Source: Prunus persica (taxonomy: Eukaryota; Streptophyta; Magnoliopsida; Rosales; Rosaceae). From it: a DNA stretch of 64,000 bases. The notes under the pieces are model-generated. The model had not been told where the DNA came from. It did no database searches and saw only the letters and a program-made list of their open reading frames with translations. Below, piece after piece: positions 35,357 to 45,105 of the stretch. The DNA is taken from positions 18,278,548 to 18,342,547 of the forward strand of contig NC_034012.1 in NCBI RefSeq assembly GCF_000346465.2, in the 5' to 3' direction. Numbering within the stretch: the first letter of the stretch is position 1; each line of letters opens with the position of its first letter. Position numbers and translations under genes: made by a program.

Positions 35357-35924
35357 TAGCCCTTTGGCACATGCTCACGCATGTGCCAATTGATTTTCTT
35401 TTTTCTTTTTTATTTTATTTTTAGAATTAAGAAAAGATAACATGGATAGTTATCTATATATATAAAGCAAAAGGCAGAGAATGGTGAAACATTCAAAATA
35501 CCAGAAAATGCCCTTTGTTAATTCAAACATATTTAAGAATTGAAATTATTAATTAAATGAGGATAATATCGTAAATTCACATTTTTTAATGTTAAAAAAA
35601 TTAAAATTAAAAACAAAATAAGATAATAGGTCCTACTTTTATGGAACATAACTACCCTGTTATTTTTTCTTAATTCTTAAAAAAAAAAAAAAAAAAACAA
35701 ATTGGCACATGCGTGAGCATGTGTCAAGGAGCTAGTGTTCCATGAAAGTAGAACATATTATCTGATTTTGTTTTTATTTTTAATTTTTTTAATATGAAAA
35801 TATGTGAAATTACCATATTATCCTTATTTAATTAATAATTTCAATTTTTAATATTTGAATTAACTAAGGGCATTTTCTAGTATTTTGAATGTTTCATCAT
35901 TCTCTGCCTTTTGCTTTATCTATA
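35357..35924 (-). mobile_element. Nonautonomous Helitron, copy D, interrupted by copy C
   Basis: The - strand copy has its 3' end at 35357 (GGGCTAA end, with hairpin arms GGCACATGC and GCATGTGCC). Its body runs 35357-35452 and continues at 35736-35924. Removing copy C restores the collinear sequence seen in other copies (GGATAGTTA joined to TGTTCCAT). The 5' end near 35924 was in turn used as the site of copy E. Confidence 0.75.
35453..35735 (+). mobile_element. Nonautonomous Helitron, copy C, nested
   Basis: It starts TCTATATATATAAAGC after an A (35452) and ends GAGCTAG before a T (35736), so it sits in an A^T dinucleotide of copy D. It belongs to the subgroup whose 3' hairpin is GGCACATGC-GTGA-GCATGTGTC, not the GC-rich GCATGCGC type. 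283 bp, noncoding. Confidence 0.85.
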
Positions 35925-36204
35925 CTAGCCTCTCCGCGCTTCGCGCATGCAAGAGGGTTTAAAAAAAAGAATTTAAATTTATTTTAGAATTAAAAAAGAT
36001 AATGGGTAGTTGTGTTCCATAAAAATAGGATCCATTATTTGATTTTTCTTTTCATTTTAATTTTTTTCATATGAAAAAGTGTGAATTTACCATATTATCC
36101 TCATTTAATTAACAATTCCAATTCTTAATGTATGCATTAACCAAGGGCATTTTTTGATATTTTGAATGTTTCATCATTCGCTGCCTTTTGCTTTATATAT
36201 ATGA
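35925..36204 (-). mobile_element. Nonautonomous Helitron, copy E
   Basis: On the + strand it reads CTAGCCTCTCCGCGCTTCGCG to GCTTTATATATATGA, the exact reverse of copies A and B (3' end at 35925, 5' end at 36204). The hairpin is of the GC-rich type. It is flanked by A (35924) and T (36205), again an A^T insertion. Confidence 0.8.
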
Positions 36205-36352
36205 TTAAAAAAATTAAAATTAAAAATAAAATCAGATAATAAGTCCTACTTTTATAGAACATAATTACCCATGTTATCTTTTCCTAATACTTAAAATAAA
36301 AAATAAAATAATAAACCAATTGGCAAATGCGTGAGCGTGTGCCAAGAGGCTA
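36205..36352 (+). mobile_element. Helitron 3' fragment, copy F
   Basis: About 150 bp of the 3' half of a + strand copy, from TTAAAAAAATTAAAATTAAA to the hairpin AATGCGTGAGCGTGT and the end GAGGCTAA. The 5' half is missing. Confidence 0.7.
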
Positions 36353-37445
36353 ATATATATAGATGAAATAAAAATTATAAATACACACAAAAAAAATGTA
36401 CGTATTTACAATACTTACGACTTGTTACATTGGTTTTAATTTTACTGGTACTAACTGCTTGAGTGTTGAGAGCCCGGTATATCCTTGCCTACTGAAAGTT
36501 GTCATAAGGATGATGTTGATGAATCATTCAAATTGCAGCAACGTAGTGTTGGCCTGGTTGTAACATGAATTGAGTTTATATTAATGAAATATTGTGTTCT
36601 CTTCTGAAAAAATCAATTGCCAATAGATGTAGTCTCAACACCTGCACATCTAAATTAGCTTTGTTGTCGAACCAATTACAAGATTAACGCGAGCATTAAG
36701 CAGAAAATATTTATTAAAAAAAATTTGAAAAAAATATTGAATGTGTTTATTGACTCAACATTTGTGAAGGATGTAGTAATAATTGATTATTTGTTAGTAC
36801 AAATAACTATATCTATTGGTATCGTGAATAAACAAGTGGAAGTACTTTTTTTGTGCGGAATTTACACTCAATTGAATATATAGTAGATTATGTGATTTTG
36901 ATTCAGGAGAAAGACTTGCATGAAACGAGAATGTCATTATATTTCTATCACAATCAATTACATTACGACATGCATAATAACACTTGCATATAACAGAGCA
37001 TTATTGTCTGAAAATAGCGTTGCAACTAAATTTTTCTCCTAATTTAAAGATAATTATTTTATATGACTTCTTCTTTTCTGGCTGTCCTGTGTAATCTCTC
37101 CATCCAATTGATGACCATCAACCTAACTACACTGTACTGCCGTACAATGTGGGATCAAATGTCATCTTTTTTTATAGTGAACCCTGCTCCAGGGACCTAC
37201 CTAATTCACCTACGTCATTTAATAAAGGGAGGTTTGGTGGCCAATAGCAATAGGGTTGTGGAAATTTGGTTCTTCTATTTAATACAATAATACTTATAAA
37301 AAAGCCTTCACATGGAAGATGGATCAATAAAACTGAGCTATTTCAAACATTATTTTTTCCATTTCCATAATGTATATCAATGTTAAAATATACAATTTTA
37401 GTTGCAGTCAAGGACTATTTGATCTTGTGCAATTTAATCTTCATA
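36353..37445. other. Spacer without recognised gene
   Basis: AT-rich, with only short frames (for example 37063-37290) that match no family I know. Confidence 0.5.
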
Positions 37446-38061
37446 GGGCATGTTTGGTATAGCTCACTAAATGGGACTGTGCTATATTGGACCTGAAGCC
37501 CATGTTTGGTTAGCAAGAGGACTAACTTAAATGGGATAGTAGAGCCCAACAGTAAAAAAAACGCCTCACTCGTTCTCCTTATACAGAGAAGCTCAAAATG
37601 GGTTCGCAAAATAAGCCTTCGCTATATTGAACACGCCTCTCTCCAGTTCGCGACTCCTTCTCTACGACTCCGTCTTTGCGACTGCACCTCTCCTTCGTTC
37701 AACATCGACTCATCTTCTTCGAATCTTGACGCAGTAAGTTTTTCTGGTCTTTCCCTTTGGATACTCTCTTATTCCTTCTTCCATCTCTTTGATTTTTGCA
37801 AATCTCCTCAACAATTTTGACTGTGCTCTGAGAATCTCTCCTTCCTTTTCTCTGTTATTTTCTTCTTCTCTTCTCTAATTTTCGTAGAATCTGTAGTGAC
37901 ATATATATACATGATGTTAATTGGCAATTAATTTACAATTGGGTATTCAAAAAACCTAGAAATCAGAAGTAGAGTAGACTTTTGGCATGAATCTTGACCC
38001 AGGCAGTGAAAGTTTGGGTATACCTGTTTGTGCGGTTTTGCTTTGGTTATTGTCAAAGCTC

Positions 38062-38335
38062 TGGTTGTTGTCAAAGTCTGGGTATAGCTCTGGTTATTGT
38101 CAAAGCTTTGGTTATTGTTATCATAAACTCTCTCTCTTCACAAATCATGCGATCATAACAGAATTAATGGTTTGAAATTGTTCTGAATGATCTGGAATAG
38201 TATGTTTCTTTTAAGCCCTCTCGTGTCAAGCATATGGATTTTTGTCATTCATCTTGTTTTCTCATGGTAGAGCACAAAGTTGCATTTAGTTTCCTACAAA
38301 CAGCCAGAGCTATACCCAGACTTTGACAACAACCA
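38062..38335. repeat. Perfect 32-bp inverted repeat, with a second 15-bp pair
   Basis: 38062-38093 is the exact reverse complement of 38304-38335 (core AGCTATACCCAGACTTTGAC on the right arm). Next to the right arm, CCATATGCTTGACAC (from 38333) pairs with GTGTCAAGCATATGG at about 38224-38238. The surroundings contain several more TTGTCAAAG-like repeats. It lies upstream of the CGI121 exons within the same transposon. Confidence 0.9.
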
Positions 38336-38703
38336 TATGCTTGACACCAGAGCTTTGGTCACAGGAGTCTCAAGGTCTCCAAGTCTGGTGTCAAGAAGAG
38401 GAATAGGCAGGTTGTCAAGACCTCTGGTAGGAACAAGTTTTTTTTTTCTTCTTCCAATGTATTAATTTTTGAGAACCGATGATTGCTTATGTACTTAACG
38501 TAGCTCTAACTGCAAACTGGATTTCCATCGCTTGTTAATCTAATTTTCAGTTCCAAAAGAGAAAAAGAAAGTTATTGAATATGTAGTTTAAAGATGTTTT
38601 AATTTTAAACAGAAGTAAGAATGAACCCATCTACTTCAATTGAAGTGGAACAAAACTTATGTGTGATATATCTGTCTTATGTTTTAAAGTCATTATGTTG
38701 CAG

Positions 38704-39321
38704 GGAGCTGCTTCATTATGAGCTTGTTTACAATTATTCAGGATCCAAGCATGTAATTTTCCACCTATTAACTAATATGTTTTGTGGCCTGTTGCTTATT
38801 TTTCTCGTGCTACAAATATGTAACTCTTAGCTTTGAACGTGACTAGATCACAGAATCGTTGAAAAGATGTGGCATCTCTGAAAGCTCAACTTATGTGCTT
38901 GCCACTTATTTTAATTCTTCTTCTGATGAGGTAAGATCACTTTGAAAGTTGTAGTAGATTAAGCATTGCATTGCTTCAGGATATTAGAAAATGTTAGCCA
39001 TTTTGACTTTAATAATTTTTGTTGAATACTAGATTGAACAAAAAGCAGTAGAGAAACTATAAACAAAGAGCAGTAGAGAAACTATCAATGGAAAAGAGAT
39101 TGACTTGGAGGAGTTGGGAGGTAGATTAGACCAAGCCCAAATACAAAAGGTACACTCTTGACCACTGTTCTAACGGCAATTAGTTTTGTTCTGATTTTGT
39201 CTAGTTAGTGATCATCGGCTCTCGTAATTTTCAGCACTATAAGATAACTAGCATGGAATTAGGGATATCTTCTGTTGCTGATGCCATTACTTGATGGATT
39301 GCCTATCGTGATGCCTTGTGA
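38704..39321 (+). pseudogene. CGI121 (KEOPS complex subunit) gene fragment
   Basis: CGI121 is a small subunit of the KEOPS/EKC complex, which makes the t6A modification on tRNAs. Four exon pieces with correct splice sites are visible: 38704-38752 (ELVYNYSGSKH), 38847-38930 (ITESLKRCGISESSTYVLAT), 39033-39149 (AVEKL, then INGKEIDLEELGGRLDQAQI) and 39235-39321 (HYKITSMELGISSVADAIT, then WIAYRDAL and stop). Exon 3 carries a 25-bp near-tandem duplication (AGCAGTAGAGAAACTAT twice) that causes a stop, and the last exon has TGA where Cys/Arg is expected after DAIT. The N-terminal half is absent. Introns are retained, so the fragment came from genomic DNA and not from an mRNA. Confidence 0.85.
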
Positions 39322-40413
39322 GAAGAATGAGGTTCATGTTCTGGGAATTTAGAGCTTCATTTGAAGGTGGCCAAGGAAACAGAAAACCTGTAGCTTACTA
39401 TTCTTGTTTTAGCAATTTCAATTGTCCAGTGTTATGTGTAAGTATACTTGTAGGCAAAGGTGAAATTTGGAAAACGTGATTATGCTACCTATACCCAGCA
39501 ATGAACCAATGACAAAATTTGCTTGAAATTGTGGTGCTAGTTTAGTTGTGAGATTGCTTGTATGAGAAAAATTCAATTGTTGATCATTATTGGTTTCTTG
39601 GATTGTTGTAGACTTACATATCTATTAGTTGGGAAGATGCGTCATCTTTCTACTATGTTCATTTGGTGTTTTTAGTTTTACTTTTCCAAGTTCAGAGAGA
39701 TATGATTTTCCATTTTATATTTATCTCTAGAGGACTTTGGAAACTTTTGCCCTTTTAATGAGAAAGCGAAGCTCCCTGTTTATTTTTTATCACCAAATTT
39801 TGCCGAGGATTGATTTGGTAATACTATGCTCTAATATGTAGTTTTCATAAATGTCTTAGTCATAGAGTTTCGGATGCAACTCTTGTTTAAATCCTAATTC
39901 TAGTTTACCAAGTTAAATGCAAGATATAAAGAATGTTTGCCTATATTTTTGTCACAGTTTTCTGAGTCATCTATTTTATCCTCAGCCAACATATTTTGGT
40001 ATAATAACATAATATCACATGGTAAAGATTCAATTAATTAAATTCTTTATGTTTGCATACAAATAAAGATTAAATCATGCATAAAATCGGTGGAATTTAT
40101 AATTTTAACAACAAATAAAAAGCCTTTGGTTTGGAGGAAAGAAATGTACATGTCAATTTGGTAATTATAATAACAAAAAAAATTACATTAATTATTTAAA
40201 AATTATTAATTTTAAAAATTAAAATAATTATTTTTTAGTCCGACACAACACCAAACATAGGTCTTCACTATTTTTACAATCCAGTTTCTTAGTCCAACGC
40301 AGCACCAAACATAGGTCAGTACTTAATCCAGCTTAGGCCAATCCGATCTAATCCGAGACAATCCCAGGATTTAGTCCAGTCCATGACAGTCCGCCGCGCC
40401 AAACGACCCCATA

Positions 40414-40790
40414 AGGTTCTGAATTCAAAAATAAAATAAAAAGAAAAACTTTGGCATTGCACAATGCACTTGCCTCTCTAGCATTTATGTATCACATGTT
40501 GTGTAAGGAGCAATTATCCTTTGTCAGGATTCATGTTGTTTCCTCTCACATTTACCCATCACATGTTGTGTGATGTGGTGATTGTGAACCGACGGAGTTC
40601 GATAGTTTTCATGACATGTTTATTTATTGCGAATGTGTGTTGGAATTATTCTTTTTATCTTTATATTGGGATTAATTTAATTTCTTATTTCCTATACTTT
40701 GTCTAAAACATAAAAAAATCGATATTTATGTGAGTTTCATATTAAAACTCGTAATTAAATAATGTAGTCTCTCTACCATGGCTCTTGTAT
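40414..40790. other. Spacer upstream of WSD copy 2
   Basis: A short repeat ATCACATGTTGTGT occurs at 40491 and 40559. From about 40795 the sequence is shared with the region upstream of copy 1 (GAGCTCTATTCAATAATA). Confidence 0.6.
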
Positions 40791-40961
40791 AAAGTGTTGT
40801 GTGATGAGCTCTATTCAATAATAAATGAGTGTCGACTTTCCTACTAGCTTTTGCACACATTAATTAGAATCTGCAAATACTCAGATTATTAATATCGACT
40901 CTCTGGTTTGGTGAAAGGTAACTGGAGAAATCAAAGTCCATTGGAGGCAAAGTGAAGCATA

Positions 40962-43900
40962 ATGGAGTTTAGGGAGGAAGGAGAAGTAGAGCCAGTGAGC
41001 CCCACTGGTCAATACTTCAACAGTTCTATCTTGTCTGTTGCAATTCTTGCTGTTTTGGAATTTGAGCTTCCAATCAATGATTCCCAAGCTCTCTCTTTGC
41101 TTCAAGATGTCTTCCTCCCCATCAACCCTCGCTTCTCTTCTATCATGGTTTGTCTTCTCTTCTTTTTACTCGTTAACATTTGATTTACTCGAATACTGGC
41201 AATCAGATAATATGAGAGTGTGAAAACCGCCAGCTTACTGCGAAAAAAACAAAGAAAGACTAAAGATTTGATATCAATTATCTGAAATTATTAAACAGGT
41301 AAGTGACAATGTAGATCAAAAGAAACAATGGAAGAGGGTTGAAGTGAAGCTTGAAGACCATGTTCATGTCCCCATTTTCCCTTCTAAAATGTCACCAGAA
41401 TCCTATGATGAGTATTTTGATGACTACATATCAAATATAGCAGCAGAAAAATTCCCACAAAACAGGCCATTATGGGAAATTCACATTCTCAAGTACCCAA
41501 CAAGCCACGCAGCTGGTACCCTGATTTTCAAGCTTCACCATGCCCTAGGTGATGGCTACTCTCTAATGGGTGCTCTTCTTTCTTGTCTGCAAAGTGCTCA
41601 AAACCCTTCTGTTCCTCTAACATTTCCTTCCCTGAAGAGCTCAGGACCACAAACCACTCACAAGACTAAAATTGTGTCTCAGTTTTTCTCTTCAGTTTTC
41701 CAAACTGTATCGGATTTCAGTTGGAGCATTTTGAAGAGCAATTTCGTAGAAGATGATCGAACTCCGATTAGGTCTGGGGAAGATGGAGTTGAGTTTCGGC
41801 CAATAACACTATCAACCTTGACGTTCTCCATTGATGAAATCAAACTGATCAAGAACAAACTTGGAGTGGTAAGATTATGTACCGTTTTTCTTTTCTTTTA
41901 ATGATTTCTGTTTTTATTGAACATTAACATATCTACGACAAAAAAGTAATTCGACAAAAGTTGTTTGGGAGATTCACTATTATACTCAATATAAGAACCC
42001 AAATTATAAAATAACCCTATATGAAATGGACTTTAGAAACACACCCAAAGCTCGTTTACAACACAACAAAAAGGCTTTTTACTTCTTTTAAATTACAAAA
42101 CTGCTATTGATTTCTTAAAACAAACTCAACCCCAAAACCTCGTAAAAAAACTCAAAATACTCAATAGGGCATCAAAGTAATTTAAAAATCAAAATTAAAT
42201 TCAATAGGACTAGCTTTCTTTTTTAAGTTTTTTTAGGGTTTGTTTATAAAAATTAAATAATGTAGAATTTATTTATAATTTTAGTGCTAAGAATGAATAT
42301 TTGACTAAATATCTCAAGATGTTTCCAACCTAATTAGCGGCAAAGCATTAGATAATGTTGTTCCAGTGGTAGTAATGTTAAAAGTACCCAAAAAAATAAA
42401 GTAGTAAACATAAAATGTTAAAGACAGACAAATAAATTGCTGCAGTATAAAGTCAGAAAAGTTGGTGCATTCATTAAATTTTGGAGAGTTGGCACTGCAA
42501 AAAATGTTGGTGCATTCATTAAATTTTGGAGAGTACCTTCAGATCATAAAACTTCGAGAAGTGCCCAAGCCTTTGGTGAGTTCAAGTCCCCGTCGTACCG
42601 TGTGCGTGAGTTTTTCCTTTTCCATTTTCTAATTTTGACAAAAACTATGTACTAATAGTTAATGTTGACATTGATTTGTCAATGTAGTAGGCAGCTACCG
42701 GGAAATACACAAATACGCAATACAATACTAGTAATACAAATAAATAAAAGTTCATAAGTTACATGATCTAATGCTCATTCGGCTTATGTGTTATATTAGT
42801 GTTAAAATCATGCTTAATTTTAGTGATGTGGACTGTCTGTTTGTTCAATTTTAGTCTACATTTGTTCCCCTTTTGTGCTTTGGTTGTTTTGTAGACGTGT
42901 TGATAGTGATTTATATTATTTGAATGAAATTGGCATGAACAATTGCAGACGACAAATGATGTGATTTCCGGAATCATCTTCTTGGGCACCAGAATATACA
43001 TGCAAGAGGTTACCCAAAAATCAAGCAATGAACGTTGTACGGCATTGGTGCTACTCAACACCAGAAACATCGAGGGTTACATGCCAATCAAGGAGATGAT
43101 CGAACCCAATCATGATGAGATGTCATGGGGAAACCAATTTGGCTTCTTACACGTGTCAGTGCCCAAGTCGACTGAAATCTCAAACCCACTCGACTTTGTT
43201 TGGGAAGCACAAAAAATAATCAAGAAAAAGAGAAGTTCTGCCGCTGGCTACCTCACTAGCTGGCTGTTGGACGTTTTAAAGAAATTTAGAGGCCCTGAGG
43301 TACGTAATGAACAATTTATTATATACATGCTCTTTTCCATGTCCTAATTACCATCTTCTCAATTTCCTTTATTTATTTATTTATAAGTATTAGTGTTAGA
43401 TATCTAATATGTTACGTTGCTCAAATCTCATTTCATGCTAAAATGTAAGTATAATATAGAATGTTTTGTAGGAAATATAATTTCTGCATGAAGACCTCAT
43501 AAGTCAAGTTTGCGTAATCCGTTCAAAACACTTTAAATGTACTTATTAACAAACTAGCTTTTAATAAACTATCATTGTAACGTGGAAGAGATCCTAAATT
43601 TGAATCTCCGTGGCCCGTTAATATACCAAAAATCTATTAGTCTCTCTTAGAACTTCAGAATATTCCTTTTGAAAAATAAAAAGAAAAGAAAAGAAACTTT
43701 AGAGTGTTTTATAAGGTGTTGAGTTTGCAGGGAGCAGCTAGATACATCCATGGCACACTCAAGAACTCGAGCATGACAATCTCAAATATGATTGGGCCAG
43801 TTGAACAAATGGCTTTGGCCAATCAGCCCATTTGTGGCTTCTACTATATGGTGGTTGGTCCACCTCAGGTACTTAATTATGCAGTTACTTTTTATTTTTC

Positions 43901-45105
43901 GAAATATAATTATGCAGTTACTTTAGTTCTTATAATTTATTTGTGGAAAACAAATATATTTAATACCTTAGATATGAGCATCCACCACCAAATAAAATTA
44001 GAATGATATGAAAAGACATTAGGGGTAGGTATAGTCTGATTTTTTGGTCGAATTGAACCTAAATCAAAACTTACACATGGTCTGATTTGGTTCAATTTTT
44101 TTTTATAGAAAATGTAGAAGAACCTAATTAAACCAGACCTATGTGGTTTCGATTCAGTTCGGCCCAATTTTTGGTTTGAAAAGACAAAAATACAAAAATG
44201 TGAAGAAGAGAGAAATAGGATGTATAGAAAAATATGTACAATGGATAAAATAAGGGAGAAAAAGGTGAAGAGATAAATAGGAAGAGAAATAGAAAGAGGA
44301 AAAAAAAAAAAGGTGGAAAAGGGAGAAAGACGGAAGTGCAACAAAAACGGATATGGTTCACTGAAAAGAAAAAGAAATTGGGCTAAAGTAGTTAATTATA
44401 TGGGTATAAATTGGAGCTAAGACATTTGGGTATTAATTGAACTAAAATATATAGATATTACTTGGAGTTATTAATGTTATTTAAATATTGATTAGGCTTA
44501 CTAATAATTTTGGATATAAATGAATAAGTAAACTTGACATAACCAGTCTGATTCGGTTTATACCGATTTTTTGAAAACAAGAACCGGGACTAGAATTGAT
44601 CCAAAGCGGTCTGGTTTGGTTTTTGAACCTAGGCTGGTTCAAATGCTCACCCCTTTACAATTCACAAGCCTCTTTTTATTTTTATTTTCTTCTTTTGATA
44701 GATTATATATATGTTTAATATTGCAATTTTGAGATAGGCCAATTCAAACTACCCCTAGATATTCGGAGTCATTCTTATTGTGGACCCTTGAGTTTCAATT
44801 TCATTAATTTACGCTCATTGCCTTTTTTTTTTTTTTTTTAAAGGAGGTTCTGATTATAAATATTAAAATTATGTAGCTTTTTTTTCCCATTAATATATAT
44901 ATGATGAGATGATGTTTTATTTGATGGTGTTTTATCCATGCAGTGTCTTACTATAACGGCCCTTAGTTATATGGGAAAGCTGAGGGTTGCATTCGGAGCT
45001 GAAAAAGGCTTCATAGATTCCCACAAATTGAAGGCATCCATGCAAAATGCCTTTGGGGTAATACTCAAAGCCTCTTACCAAATTCCTCCTGCAAAGGCAG
45101 CGTAG
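40962..45105 (+). CDS. WSD1-like wax ester synthase/diacylglycerol acyltransferase, copy 2
   Basis: Tandem paralogue of the gene at 24309, same strand, 16.7 kb downstream. Exons are 40962-41147, 41299-41868, 42949-43299, 43731-43868 and 44944-45105, all phase 0, giving 468 residues; exon 2 is one Ser codon shorter than in copy 1. The catalytic HHALGDG is at residues 142-148, as in copy 1, and the C-terminal domain (NDVISGIIFLGTRIYMQ, NMIGPVEQMALANQP) is complete. Most residues are shared; differences cluster in exon 2 after the start (VSDNVD against ISDKAD) and in exon 3. The acceptor of intron 1 reads AACAG|GTAAGTG, so exon 2 opens with what is also a perfect 5' splice signal. No disabling change is present. 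A separate role or expression from copy 1 cannot be read from this sequence. Confidence 0.95.
41969..42330 (-). repeat. MITE-like dispersed repeat in WSD copy 2 intron 2
   Basis: The reverse complement matches 45545-45905 over about 350 bp. Landmarks on the + strand here are GGGAGATTCACTATTATACTC, CAAATTATAAAATAACC, AATGGACTTTAGAAACAC and TAGTGCTAAGAATG. It lies wholly inside intron 2 (41869-42948), which in copy 1 contains a different insertion. Confidence 0.85.
44021..44654. mobile_element. MITE-like element in WSD copy 2 intron 4
   Basis: The left end AGGGGTAGGTATAGTCTG and the right end GGTTCAAATGCTCACCCCT form an inverted repeat (AGGGGTGAGCAT-like), with GGTT(C/T)(G/A)(A/G)-rich subterminal sequence. 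It includes a purine-rich stretch at 44165-44345. It has no coding capacity. Copy 1 lacks it in intron 4. Confidence 0.6.

Larger units (their letters stand above)
37446..40410. mobile_element. TIR transposon carrying a CGI121 gene fragment
   Basis: The left end GGGCATGTTTGGTATAGC and the reverse complement of the right end, GGGGTCGTTTGGCGCGG, form short inverted repeats of the PIF/Harbinger style (GGG-N3-GTTTGG). They are flanked by the 3-bp direct repeat ATA (37443-37445 and 40411-40413). Subterminal copies of CCATGTTTGGT and its complement ACCAAACATAGG lie at 37500, 40250 and 40305. There is no transposase. The interior holds an intron-bearing fragment of the KEOPS subunit gene CGI121 (38704-39321) and a foldback at 38062-38335. 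ATA differs from the TWA normally chosen by Harbinger, so the superfamily is not certain. Confidence 0.7.
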
